Below, in pieces: positions 52,914-61,793 of a DNA stretch of 64,000 nucleotides (position 1 is its first letter; every line of letters begins with the position of its first letter). Location of the stretch: positions 62,001-126,000 of the forward strand of contig NZ_AUGY01000011.1 in NCBI RefSeq assembly GCF_000422905.1. Direction: 5' to 3'. Position numbers and translations under genes: made by a program. The stretch comes from Paenibacillus alginolyticus DSM 5050 = NBRC 15375. GTDB taxonomy: Bacteria; Bacillota; Bacilli; Paenibacillales; NBRC-103111. The notes beneath the pieces were generated by a model that saw only the letters and a program-made list of their open reading frames with translations, made no database searches and had not been told where the DNA came from.

Positions 52914-53879
52914 TCATACCGCATGTACAGAATCACCTTTGACTAGAGTCACATAGATACGTTCGTGGTCGATCTCTTCATCCGCAATCAGTTTTAATAG
53001 CTGTTCGGAGGCCAATGCTCCCCATTTTCGCTTCGAGTAATCAATCGTCGCAAGACGGGGCTCCGTATACTGTGTCAACTCAATATTATCGAAACCGATA
53101 ATATGAATGTGCGTGCCTATCCTATACTCGGATTCCTTGACGGCATTGTATAAGCCGATCGCCATCTCATCGTTCAAGCAGAAGACAGCGACAGGTTCCG
53201 TGTATTCCTGAATGATTCGCTCGGCGGCTTCTTCGCCGGCCGACTTGTTAAAGTCGCCTTGAATCTGCGTATAAGCAATTGGCTGATGACGCTCCACGAC
53301 CTGACGGACTGCTTGAAGGCGCTGCATCGAGTCAAACGAGGCTTCAGGCCCCGTTATGACATAGATTTTACGGTGCCCTTTTTCAATCAGATACTCCATA
53401 GCTAACGCGGCCCCCGCTTTATTATCGAGCAGTACTTGATTCACATTCGAATGGTTCAGCTCACGGTCGAGCACAACCAGCTTATGTCCAAGCTCCGCAT
53501 ATTGAAGCAGCTCATCGCTGGAGAAAGAAGAGTCGAGCACAATGGCGCCGTCAATATTCCGTTCTGGCAGCAGACGGTGGGATTGCGCGCCGCTGCATAC
53601 GATTAAGTCATAACCCTTTTTATTCAATACTTCTTTGATCCCCTGCAGCAGTTCCCCGTAGAATGCTCCGTTAAAATCCGTAAGAAAAGCCCCGATAATC
53701 TTAGTTTCCCGCTTTTTCAGAGATCTGGCAGCTGCATTCGGCATGTAATTTAATTCCTTGGCCACGGCCAATATTCGGCTGCTCGTTTCCTTCGTCACTT
53801 TGGGGTTCCCGTTTAACGCATAGGATACCGTGGAGATCGAGACCCCCGCTTTTTTAGCGATATCTTTAATACTAACCAC
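52914..53879 (-). CDS. LacI family repressor of the GH94 phosphorylase operon
   Basis: 321 residues starting MVSIKDIAKKAGVSISTVSYALNG (HTH and hinge: SISTVSYALNGNPKVTKET). The core carries RKIYVITGPEASFDSMQRLQ, VFCLNDEMAIGLYNAVKE and IIGFDNIELTQYTEPRLATIDYSKR. It lies 82 bases behind the GH94 gene on the same strand, and two identical 18-bp LacI-type palindromes lie before that gene, so it most likely represses the operon, including itself. The effector should be a sugar from the phosphorylase pathway. Confidence 0.88.
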   Translation of the reverse strand: MVSIKDIAKKAGVSISTVSYALNGNPKVTKETSSRILAVAKELNYMPNAAARSLKKRETKIIGAFLTDFNGAFYGELLQGIKEVLNKKGYDLIVCSGAQSHRLLPERNIDGAIVLDSSFSSDELLQYAELGHKLVVLDRELNHSNVNQVLLDNKAGAALAMEYLIEKGHRKIYVITGPEASFDSMQRLQAVRQVVERHQPIAYTQIQGDFNKSAGEEAAERIIQEYTEPVAVFCLNDEMAIGLYNAVKESEYRIGTHIHIIGFDNIELTQYTEPRLATIDYSKRKWGALASEQLLKLIADEEIDHERIYVTLVKGDSVHAV

Positions 53880-53961
53880 AATAATTCGCCCCTAACGATC
53901 GATGCATCATTTCCCTTTACTATACCAATTTATCGGTGCCGCCGAAAGATCGCTGATTCCA

Positions 53962-56900
53962 TTAGATGTAAATCGCAATAACATTATCTTCACCGTTTAA
54001 CAAAATCTCCAATTGCTCGTGCCGCACTCTTGTTCCGCCATGGCGATAACGGTTTGGCATGACTTCGGTCTCTGCGACATGGCCATTAATCTCGATACGG
54101 GATTCCAATGACCCGTTGATATGATATTCGAATCTTACGGCGCGATTATTCCAGGCAAATTCGAAATGAAGCCCATCCATTTCATGCGGAAGCACGGGAT
54201 CAATGATCAGATCTCCTCCGTCTTGGCGAATGCCGAGACAGTTGGATATGAGCTGGTTCATGTAGATTCCTGGTCCGCTGGAGTAGATTCTCCAGCCGCC
54301 TTTGACCGGAACTGTTCCTTCGAACAGCTCTTGGAATCGTTCCCCAGCATCATAACGGGTATTAAATTTCCCGTCTGAGCTGCTGAAGTAGGCATTGCTT
54401 TGGCGCAATTCAGCGTTCGGCACCACTTCCCGTAAGCCGATCGGATTAATCATGGCAAGACCCTGCCAAGCCTCGTCCACCTTGCCGAGCTTCGCCATTG
54501 CCTCCACGAAGCGGATATGAGCGTGCACATACTGCAGTCCGATTTCACGGCCAAAGTTCGCCGCTTGCTCCGCACGTTTGAAGTGCGTACTTACGCCGCC
54601 GGCATATCGTGCCGGGCGGTTCATCAAGCGGACGCCATCAGGGCAGTATAGCTCCTGCTTGATAAGCCGGTAATGCGATTCAGCCTGCTCTTCAGTCAGC
54701 AGCTCGGCGATCATGCTGCGCGTCATCGGCAGCAGGCGATATTGAATGCCCGTCTTCGTATCGGTCGGGTGAAGCATAAGCTCCGCTTCCCCCGGTTTCT
54801 CCATATAGACGAAGCCGGGAATGACATCCTTCTGCAGCATATATCGATGGAAGTCGGCTTGAATGCCAGCTGCCAGTTCATGCAGCTCCGCTGACAGCTC
54901 TTGGTATTCATCCGCTAAAGCAGTGGATAATTGATTCAGCACTTGATAAGTCAAGGCTACCGTCCAGCTGCTGATCATATATTGCTTGAGCTGCGCATTG
55001 GCTGGCTGGAGCGTATCGTCCCAGTCCCCGTCGCCATAAGCGGACAAATGAGTATCGTGAAGAAAATGATTCTTCATGTACGTCAATTGCTTCTGCACAT
55101 GCTCAAGCAGGGTGGAGCATTCCTCAGTGAACTCGAAGCCTTCCCGCTCCGTATAAGGAATTCGTTCCTGAAGAATGCTGTAATCGTACGTAGCCGAGAT
55201 ATAATCGGCGATGACCTTAAGCGGCCATACAATGATGTCGCCATGGCTTTCTTCTTGTTGGATGCGGTAATATTGATCGAACATAAACCATTGCGGCCAG
55301 TTCCCGTCATCCTCATACTGATGGGCATATACGGTTTTTATAATTTCGCGCACTTGATCGTATTTCTGCGTTGCCATGAAGTATTCCGTAGGCCCTTGGC
55401 ATACGTCTCGCGTGCCCCAAGCCGCTCCGCCGTATTGCTCCAGCCCGTGCGGCACGGAATAATGGACCAGCATATTATGGGTGTACCACCAGGCAAGAGC
55501 ATTAACCTTATTTAGCGATTCCGTCGCTTCACCGCTGTGCGATAATTGGAAGCCATTCATTACTTTTCTAAAATACTCGCGGTATCGCTCTATTTCTAGA
55601 GCCGTATTCGGCCTCTCGAACGGCAGCTCGCCGCTGCGAATAAGTCCTTGAACCGTCAGGCTCCATTCCGAGCTAGCACTTAATTCGAGCACAACGAGCG
55701 AAGAGGATCCCGAATCAGCATGATCGGCTAGAGCTGTTTCGTCGGTCACGGTCACATCCGCTCCTGTAAGCTTCATACGGTAACACAGGTCTGGAAGGGT
55801 TCCAGCGTTATCTGAACCTTCGCACGAACGGAACACCAGAACATCGCCTTCACGTTCCATGAGGAATGGCACTCCGTATTCATTGTTATTCATGGATACT
55901 TGATTCGTAATTACATAGCGGTAAGGTTTTCCGCTTACGGATTGTACAATCAGATGAACCTCCGGCGTGTCCATTGCTGTGAGGTTCGTGACGACAATCG
56001 TGTCTTCAGCCGTTTTGTAGGTCCAACGTGCATAGTTAAAGCCAATCTCGTACATCGATGGCATCGTGAGCATCCGGAATTCGCCGTGCATCTCAACAAA
56101 AATCCTTTGACCTGACGTCTTCAGCACATTCAGCGCATTGCGGGCATTGGTCAGCATCTTGTTGGAGGATGTATTTCCCACCACGAGCTGCGAGTTAAAT
56201 ATGCCGTACATATAGGATGTGGTAGTAAGCACTTGTTCGTTCATGCGAGCGTTATCCCCTGTCATGAGGATATGTCCATGCGGACGCTCCACGAGCAGCT
56301 CTTTCTCCTTTAATACCACATGCTCGTGCCCCTCTGTGAAGAAAGACAGCAGAACCCCGTTATCCCACTCTTCTTGATGACGGCTAGGAAAGTCGCGCCC
56401 GATCTCCTCCATTGTCATAGATTCAACCTGTAGAGGATCGCCGATTCTGGGCTGAAGACTGACCGAATCCAGATATTCATCCCACTTTGTATCCAGTGTC
56501 TCCGCATATGTCCATGCTTCCTGCACTTCATCCTTGTAGGCCAAGCTTACAACTGCATCCGGATGGTGAGGTTTGAACAGACCGTAAAAAACAAATCGCG
56601 CCATTCCATCGACTGTCACACGCTTTGATTGTAAAGCTGTATAAGCGAATTCATATTGATAGATCTCGCTAGCCAGCTTGGCCTTAGTCAACGCCTCAGG
56701 CTTGTTCGTTGCCTTATAGGATAAACCGAAGAATTGGAACCCGTCCGTTGCGTATTCCGCTGCATTGGTTAAAGAACCCTGCTGCAAGTACGGGAATTGT
56801 CCCTGCTGCGGCATATTTTGACGAGAACAGACGACCCAGCCTATGACAGGGTCATGAAAAACGGAATGATCCATATATTGAGACAGATAGGCTTCATTTG

Positions 56901-57315
56901 ATCGAACAGCACCTTGATCCGCAATGCCCACATCTTGCCCATAGACAACATCGATGTCCGCTCCATGACCATGGACCCGTACGTCCCAGAACCAGATCAA
57001 TTGAGGAGTGAGAGTAAATATGACCTCATATTCAAGCTCATCAACATGACCCTTCCAAGAGATCTGGCTGTCAGTGCGACTGATTCGACTTGCAGAACGG
57101 ATGCCAAGCAGCGGTACAAAGGATATCGATGATTCCCGGTGGATACGCAAATAAATATTGTTCATTGAACCGTCAATGGGGTTAGTTATCAGCTGATTGA
57201 TCATCGTCTGATTGTAGGTAATCTTCCTGATATCCCCGCTGTTCATAAAAGTGAACGCCAACGCTCCATTTCGGATGCTAAAGTCTGTATCATTAGGTCT
57301 TGTCATGTCCTTCAC
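53962..57315 (-). CDS. GH94-type phosphorylase, probably 1,2-beta-oligoglucan phosphorylase
   Basis: 1117 residues, no signal peptide, so cytoplasmic. The length and domain order (two N-terminal beta-sandwich regions, linker, (alpha/alpha)6 barrel from about 600, C-terminal jelly roll) match the large 1,2-beta-oligoglucan phosphorylases (about 1110 residues in Listeria). The barrel has WGTRDVCQGPTEYF, GNWPQWFMFD, HGDIIVWPLKVIADY and the catalytic region SAYGDGDWDDTLQP near residue 760, which contains the likely general-acid Asp. GH94 enzymes split beta-glucosides with phosphate to alpha-glucose 1-phosphate. The substrate is inferred from family resemblance only; cellobionic or laminari-type substrates remain possible. 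Start is the GTG at 57315 or ATG at 57306. Confidence 0.72.
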   Translation of the reverse strand: MKDMTRPNDTDFSIRNGALAFTFMNSGDIRKITYNQTMINQLITNPIDGSMNNIYLRIHRESSISFVPLLGIRSASRISRTDSQISWKGHVDELEYEVIFTLTPQLIWFWDVRVHGHGADIDVVYGQDVGIADQGAVRSNEAYLSQYMDHSVFHDPVIGWVVCSRQNMPQQGQFPYLQQGSLTNAAEYATDGFQFFGLSYKATNKPEALTKAKLASEIYQYEFAYTALQSKRVTVDGMARFVFYGLFKPHHPDAVVSLAYKDEVQEAWTYAETLDTKWDEYLDSVSLQPRIGDPLQVESMTMEEIGRDFPSRHQEEWDNGVLLSFFTEGHEHVVLKEKELLVERPHGHILMTGDNARMNEQVLTTTSYMYGIFNSQLVVGNTSSNKMLTNARNALNVLKTSGQRIFVEMHGEFRMLTMPSMYEIGFNYARWTYKTAEDTIVVTNLTAMDTPEVHLIVQSVSGKPYRYVITNQVSMNNNEYGVPFLMEREGDVLVFRSCEGSDNAGTLPDLCYRMKLTGADVTVTDETALADHADSGSSSLVVLELSASSEWSLTVQGLIRSGELPFERPNTALEIERYREYFRKVMNGFQLSHSGEATESLNKVNALAWWYTHNMLVHYSVPHGLEQYGGAAWGTRDVCQGPTEYFMATQKYDQVREIIKTVYAHQYEDDGNWPQWFMFDQYYRIQQEESHGDIIVWPLKVIADYISATYDYSILQERIPYTEREGFEFTEECSTLLEHVQKQLTYMKNHFLHDTHLSAYGDGDWDDTLQPANAQLKQYMISSWTVALTYQVLNQLSTALADEYQELSAELHELAAGIQADFHRYMLQKDVIPGFVYMEKPGEAELMLHPTDTKTGIQYRLLPMTRSMIAELLTEEQAESHYRLIKQELYCPDGVRLMNRPARYAGGVSTHFKRAEQAANFGREIGLQYVHAHIRFVEAMAKLGKVDEAWQGLAMINPIGLREVVPNAELRQSNAYFSSSDGKFNTRYDAGERFQELFEGTVPVKGGWRIYSSGPGIYMNQLISNCLGIRQDGGDLIIDPVLPHEMDGLHFEFAWNNRAVRFEYHINGSLESRIEINGHVAETEVMPNRYRHGGTRVRHEQLEILLNGEDNVIAIYI

Positions 57316-57353
57316 TCTCTTTCTTATTCGAACTATTTAGGTGGAAAATTGTA

Positions 57354-57371
57354 AATCGAAACGTTTCTATT
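57354..57371. promoter_or_regulatory. LacI-type operator 1 of the GH94 operon
   Basis: AATCGAAACGTTTCTATT, built on the palindrome GAAACGTTTC. It lies 39 bases before the GH94 start. Confidence 0.75.
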
Positions 57372-57503
57372 GGTATTAAACCATTATAAATAGCATTAGT
57401 TTTGGAGTCAACAAACAATTAAATAACGATGAAATTACCTATATGACCACTTCCATTCACAAAAATGCGTTTATCATCGTGTTTTTATCGAAATTACAAA
57501 TTG

Positions 57504-57521
57504 AATCGAAACGTTTCTATT
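57504..57521. promoter_or_regulatory. LacI-type operator 2 of the GH94 operon
   Basis: The same 18 bases as operator 1, without a mismatch, exactly 150 bases away. Two identical sites at this distance suit DNA looping by a tetramer or strong repression by two dimers. The promoter should lie between or around them. The 330-base gap contains no gene; a plus-strand frame across 57465-57695 is not supported. Confidence 0.75.
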
Positions 57522-57583
57522 ATGTCGAAGCGTAAACAAAAAGACAGCCTGAGCCCATGGTTGAACGGTTACCCGAAAGAAGC

Positions 57584-57630
57584 AAAAAAAGATGACTCCC
57601 TGCGAATACCGAATACAGGAGCCATCTTTA
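57584..57630 (-). terminator. Terminator of the sigma-54 regulator gene
   Basis: On the minus strand, GATGGCTCC (57626-57618) pairs with GGAGTCATC (57599-57591) with the near-symmetric GTATTCGG/TATTCGC between, and is followed by seven T's (57590-57584). Confidence 0.7.
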
Positions 57631-57644
57631 TCAATTTGATCGAT

Positions 57645-59402
57645 TTATTCGGCAAAACCCAGCTTGTTCATCTTGTTGTACAGTGTTGCGCGTGACAGAC
57701 CGAGCCTTTTGGCCGCCGCCAACTTATTGCCTTTTTCCAGTTCCAAAGCTTTGATAATGATCTGTTTCTCATGTACTTCCAACTCCACCTGCAAGGTTTG
57801 GATCACATTCGGAATTTCCTCTTGGAGAGGAGGACCATCCTTATGTTTACTGGTAGTACTGGCATAGATGGACAGCGGCAGGTCATCTCTTTTCACCGAT
57901 CCGTCCGCAGCAAAAACGACCAATCGTTCAATCGTGTTCCGCAATTCTCGTATATTGCCGGGCCAACTGTAGTGAAACAGATCCAATAAGACCTCTTGCG
58001 GGATATGCTGAATGAGTCGGTTATAGCTAATTGAGAATTCATTCAAGAAACAATGCGTCAGTTCGATGATATCTTCTTTTCTCTCGCGAAGCGCGGGAAT
58101 GTCAATCGTAACCACATTCAAGCGGTAGTAAAGGTCTTCTCGGAACGACCCGTTTTTGACTTGAGCGTTCAAATCGCGATTTGTGGCGGCAATGATTCGA
58201 AAATCGGCCTTCAACTGCTTGGTTCCGCCTACGGCGTAATAGGTTCTCTCCTGCAGCACACGCAGAAGCTTGACCTGCATATCGAGCGGCATTTCACCAA
58301 TTTCATCCAAAAATAAGGTGCCGCCCGTCGCAAGTTGTATTTTTCCCTTTTTGCCATTGCTGTCAGCTCCAGAAAAGGCGCCTTTTTCATATCCGAACAA
58401 TTCGCTTTCGAATAAGGAAGGAGAAATGGCACCGCAGTTGATCGCGATAAACGGAGCGTCTGATTTTTCTCGCACGTCATGGATGGCTTTGGCGAATAGC
58501 TCCTTGCCTACACCGGTTTCACCGAGAATGAGAACCGTTGCTTTGGTTGTGCCAACTTTTTTGCACATGTCTATCGTTCGCTTAATGGCGCTGCTCGTCC
58601 CTTTGATTGAGCTGAATGGATCGGTCGATGGTTGAAACTGGGCCATTTGCTGCTGCAGTTGATGGACCTTGGAATTGGCGTTGAATAGCTCTTGATTCAA
58701 CCTGACCTCACTGGTAATGTCAGTTTCTGCAACGACAGAGCCGATGATTTGCCCATTTAGGCGAATAGGGTTCGAGTTAATCAAGACATATAAATCGGGT
58801 CGCGGTTGGTGAAGCTTACGAAATACAGAATCGCCGGTTTTATGGGTTTTTAAGATTTGCAGCATGTCAGCAGGAAAATAATCGGCCATTGATTGGTTAA
58901 GAATGTCTTCGGCTTTGATAGAAAAGATTCGCTCAGCCCCCTTGGTCCACACGACCGTTCGTTCTTGATCATCAATCATGGAGATGGAGGCATCCATCGT
59001 GGCGATCATCGACTCGAAATAAGCTTCCAAAATTTGGTGCGCTTGATGAAAGGCAGTAAGCATATCGGCAGCGGTCACATAACCGATCGGCTGGTTGTCA
59101 GCATTTTGCACAAGGATGTAATCGGTTTCGTGAAATAGCGGGATGACAGCGTCTATCGGCGTCTTTTGAGAGATGGATACGGCGGTTTGCCAAGGCACAT
59201 TCATCAAGCTCAGCCCGTTAACTGGGCGTTCTCCGACATAATAATAAAGCTGCAAGCCGTCTTTATAAAAAAGAACCGTTTTTTGATTCGGCTGCAAGGA
59301 GGATGTATATTGCGCAAACCGTGCTTCCACGTCTCCGTCTTTTTCTATGAAACAATAATTGTTCCGAATCAAATCGTCTAGGATAGGGGCTTTGTGCTTC
59401 AT
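57645..59402 (-). CDS. Sigma-54-dependent activator with CBS and PAS sensor domains
   Basis: 585 residues from the ATG at 59402 (GCGAGG eight bases before; the ATG at 59408 is too close). Residues about 65-120 resemble a CBS domain (ILVQNADNQPIGYVTAADML). A PAS domain follows (about 128-240, MIDDQERTVVWTKGAERIF). The AAA+ domain has Walker A LGETGVGKELFAKAIH, the sigma-54 contact GAFSGA (GAFTGA variant) and Walker B GGTLFLDEIGEMPLDMQVKLLRVLQE. The Fis-type HTH ends the protein (NKLAAAKRLGLSRATLYNKMNKLG). The CBS-PAS layout resembles PrdR of proline-fermenting clostridia. With three sigma-54 promoters nearby it is the evident local activator, presumably sensing proline or hydroxyproline. Confidence 0.85.
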   Translation of the reverse strand: MKHKAPILDDLIRNNYCFIEKDGDVEARFAQYTSSLQPNQKTVLFYKDGLQLYYYVGERPVNGLSLMNVPWQTAVSISQKTPIDAVIPLFHETDYILVQNADNQPIGYVTAADMLTAFHQAHQILEAYFESMIATMDASISMIDDQERTVVWTKGAERIFSIKAEDILNQSMADYFPADMLQILKTHKTGDSVFRKLHQPRPDLYVLINSNPIRLNGQIIGSVVAETDITSEVRLNQELFNANSKVHQLQQQMAQFQPSTDPFSSIKGTSSAIKRTIDMCKKVGTTKATVLILGETGVGKELFAKAIHDVREKSDAPFIAINCGAISPSLFESELFGYEKGAFSGADSNGKKGKIQLATGGTLFLDEIGEMPLDMQVKLLRVLQERTYYAVGGTKQLKADFRIIAATNRDLNAQVKNGSFREDLYYRLNVVTIDIPALRERKEDIIELTHCFLNEFSISYNRLIQHIPQEVLLDLFHYSWPGNIRELRNTIERLVVFAADGSVKRDDLPLSIYASTTSKHKDGPPLQEEIPNVIQTLQVELEVHEKQIIIKALELEKGNKLAAAKRLGLSRATLYNKMNKLGFAE

Positions 59403-59464
59403 TGTCATGACCTCGCCTTATATGGGTAGCTTTTTTGTTAAAATTATACGCCTCATGTGAATAA

Positions 59465-59484
59465 GTGTAAATTTTTTTAGACAC
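59465..59484. promoter_or_regulatory. Possible upstream activator site
   Basis: GTGTAAATTTTTTTAGACAC is a near-palindrome with GTGT/ACAC ends, 18 bases before the -24 box of the promoter at 59500. It lies between the divergent activator and oxidase genes. Low certainty: enhancer sites are usually further away. Confidence 0.3.
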
Positions 59485-59499
59485 ATGCGGCTCTATAAT

Positions 59500-59517
59500 T
59501 TGGCATGAAAATTGCTT
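59500..59517 (+). promoter_or_regulatory. Sigma-54 promoter for the oxidase-epimerase operon
   Basis: TTGGCATGAAAATTGCTT: GG at 59502-59503 and GC at 59514-59515, ten bases apart. Transcription from about 59527 excludes the long frame start at 59505 and fixes the oxidase start downstream (59562 or 59568). Confidence 0.8.
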
Positions 59518-59567
59518 ATATAAAATGTATGAGTGATGAATCTACATGTTGGAAAGGGAATATGTCT

Positions 59568-60758
59568 ATGGGTGTGAATCATGCGGAAGTTGTCATTATT
59601 GGAGGTGGAATCGTCGGTTCAGCCATTGCTTATTTTTTGAGTAAACAAGGGTTGGACGTAACCGTGCTTGAGAAAGGGGAAGTGGCGAGCGGTACGTCAT
59701 CTCGTTGCGATGGCAACATTTTGGCTATCGATAAAGATCCAGGCTTTGATAGTCAAATGTCGCTGGTTAGTCAACAGATCATTGATGAACTGAGCCGGGA
59801 ATTGGCATGTCCGTTCGAATATAGGGCGCCAGGCAGCATTCTCGTCTGTGAAACGGAGGAAGAAATGGAGGCGGCGCAGTTGTGGGTGAATCGGCAGAAG
59901 GCGTTAGGCCTTCCGTTTCGGATGCTGGACCGGCAGGACATTCGCCAAGAGTCTCCGTTCCTTGCCGACGATCTTCACGGCGGATTCGAGTGCGGCACGG
60001 ATTCAACCGTCAATCCTTATCTGCTTACTTACTCCTTATTTGATGATGCTCAAAAAAAATATGGTACCCGTGTCTGTTTGAAAACGGAAGTTACTTCCAT
60101 TAACAAAGATCATGTTACAGGAAATTTCAAGATCAGGACGAATCGGGGAGATTTTACTGCTAAAAAAATCGTGAATGCAGCAGGTGTATGGGCTCCGCAT
60201 ATCGGCCGCATGGTCGGCTTGGATATCCCGATCGTGCCCCGGAAAGGGCATCTGATCGTTGCTTCGCGCCAAGTCCCTGTCGGCTTGCGGAAAGTGATGG
60301 AGTTCGGTTATTTGATCTCCAAATTCGGCGGTCGGCGGAAAGTCGATCCGCTCACGGAAAAATACGGCGTTGCACTGGTATTCGAACCTACGGAAAGCCA
60401 AAACTTTTTGATTGGCAGCAGCCGGGAGTTTGTCGGTTTTGATACCCATGTGAATATGGAAGTTGTCCGTTGTATGGCGAGAAGAACGCTTCGTTTTTAT
60501 CCCAAAATCGGAGATTTTCAAATCATTCGCACTTACACCGGGTTAAGGCCCTGGACGAAAGATCATTTGCCGATCGTTTCTGCAGTCCATGAGGTGCCAG
60601 GCTATTATATCGCGGCAGGCCATGAAGGAGACGGCATCAGCTTAGCTGCGGTGACAGGGAAACTGATGAGCCAAATCATAACGGAGCAGTCTGAGACGAT
60701 CATTTCAACCGATCCGTTAAAGTTTGAGAGATTTCAGGAAAGGGTGGACCCTGCGTGA
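59568..60758 (+). CDS. DAO-family FAD-dependent oxidoreductase (HcnC-like/D-hydroxyproline dehydrogenase beta subunit)
   Basis: 396 residues from the ATG at 59568 (GGAAAGGG about nine bases before; ATG 59562 is an alternative). The frame continues upstream to 59505, but that overlaps the sigma-54 promoter. VVIIGGGIVGSAIAYFLSKQG is the FAD-binding start, ILAIDKDPGF and IVNAAGVWAPHIGRMVG are DAO features, and the C-terminal block is TGLRPWTKDHLPIVSAV then GYYIAAGHEGDGISLAAVTG. It should oxidise the D-imino acid formed by the epimerase, passing electrons through the split subunits at 49792-51598. The next gene overlaps it as GTGA. Confidence 0.83.
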   Translation: MGVNHAEVVIIGGGIVGSAIAYFLSKQGLDVTVLEKGEVASGTSSRCDGNILAIDKDPGFDSQMSLVSQQIIDELSRELACPFEYRAPGSILVCETEEEMEAAQLWVNRQKALGLPFRMLDRQDIRQESPFLADDLHGGFECGTDSTVNPYLLTYSLFDDAQKKYGTRVCLKTEVTSINKDHVTGNFKIRTNRGDFTAKKIVNAAGVWAPHIGRMVGLDIPIVPRKGHLIVASRQVPVGLRKVMEFGYLISKFGGRRKVDPLTEKYGVALVFEPTESQNFLIGSSREFVGFDTHVNMEVVRCMARRTLRFYPKIGDFQIIRTYTGLRPWTKDHLPIVSAVHEVPGYYIAAGHEGDGISLAAVTGKLMSQIITEQSETIISTDPLKFERFQERVDPA

Positions 60759-61777
60759 AGAGCAAAAAAGTGTTTACAACTGTAGATACGCATACCGGCG
60801 GAAATCCTACGAGAACGGTGATCAGTGGACTTCCCAAGTTGGTAGGGTCAACGATGTCGGAAAAAATGCTGCATATGAAAACGGAGTATGATTGGATCCG
60901 AAAAATATTAATGTACGAACCAAGAGGACATGGCGTCATGTCAGGCGCTCTACTCGTGGAACCTTGCCATCCGGAGGCGGATATCGGTGTGATCTATATT
61001 GAAACCGGCGGTTATTTGCCGATGTGCGGCCATGACACCATAGGCGTTTGTACGGCATTGGTCGAGACCGGAATGATCCCCGTCACAGAGCCCACGACGT
61101 ATTTGAAGCTCGATACACCTGCGGGATTAGTTGAAGCAGAGCTTACGGTGCAGAACGGGAAGGTGCAAAAAGTAGCCTTTCAAAATGTACCCGCATTTTT
61201 GTATAAGCATGTAAAGATAGAAGTGGAAGGACTTGGAAGCGTCTACTGTGACATCGCATATGGCGGCAACTTTTACGCGATCACGGATGCCCGGGTGCTG
61301 GGGCTTGAGATTACGCCATCCAACGCAGATACCATTGTGAAAATGGCCGTAAACTTGCGCAAAGCGATTAACCAATCTGTCAACGTGGTGCATCCGGAGG
61401 CTCCGTATATAAGGGGATTAACTCACGTTGAATTTTATACAGACCCGACGCATCCGGACGCCCATGTGAAAAATACCGTGATCGTTCCTCCTGGCGGAAT
61501 TGACCGCTCTCCTTGTGGCACAGGAACATCGGCTAAGCTTGCGGTGATGTTCGCCAAAGGGGAAATTCGCATGAACGAGGAGTTTGTACACGAGAGTATT
61601 GTTGGTTCGCTGTTCCGCGCCAGGGTCGTCGGCACGACACAGGTAGGTCGCTTCCCGGCTGTGGTGACCAGAATCGAAGGTTCGGCTTGGATGACGGGGA
61701 TGCACACATTTTTTATGCACGAGGACGATGAGCTTAATGAGGGATTTTTATTGATTCCGCCTGCAGAAGATCACTAA
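60755..61777 (+). CDS. Proline racemase family protein, hydroxyproline 2-epimerase-like (1)
   Basis: 340 residues, GTG start overlapping the oxidase stop. FTTVDTHTGGNPTRTVISG is the family N-terminus. Both catalytic cysteines are present: GGYLPMCGHDTIG and GIDRSPCGTGTSAKLAV. Enzymes with a Cys pair are proline racemases or 4-hydroxyproline 2-epimerases, whereas trans-3-hydroxyproline dehydratases replace the first Cys. Next to a D-amino acid oxidase-type enzyme, epimerase (L-hydroxyproline to D-allo-hydroxyproline) is more likely. Distinction between the two needs the substrate-loop residues, which are not decisive by eye. Confidence 0.83.
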   Translation: MKSKKVFTTVDTHTGGNPTRTVISGLPKLVGSTMSEKMLHMKTEYDWIRKILMYEPRGHGVMSGALLVEPCHPEADIGVIYIETGGYLPMCGHDTIGVCTALVETGMIPVTEPTTYLKLDTPAGLVEAELTVQNGKVQKVAFQNVPAFLYKHVKIEVEGLGSVYCDIAYGGNFYAITDARVLGLEITPSNADTIVKMAVNLRKAINQSVNVVHPEAPYIRGLTHVEFYTDPTHPDAHVKNTVIVPPGGIDRSPCGTGTSAKLAVMFAKGEIRMNEEFVHESIVGSLFRARVVGTTQVGRFPAVVTRIEGSAWMTGMHTFFMHEDDELNEGFLLIPPAEDH

Positions 61778-61793
61778 GAAAGAAGGCTAAGCA

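Noticed and set aside
54931..55515. Plus-strand frame of 194 codons inside the GH94 gene
   Set aside because: Antisense to a well-conserved enzyme gene; its sequence has no recognisable motifs.
57465..57695. Plus-strand frame of 76 codons across the GH94 promoter region
   Set aside because: It covers the operators and the terminator of the opposite gene, has no ribosome site, and its translation is not protein-like.
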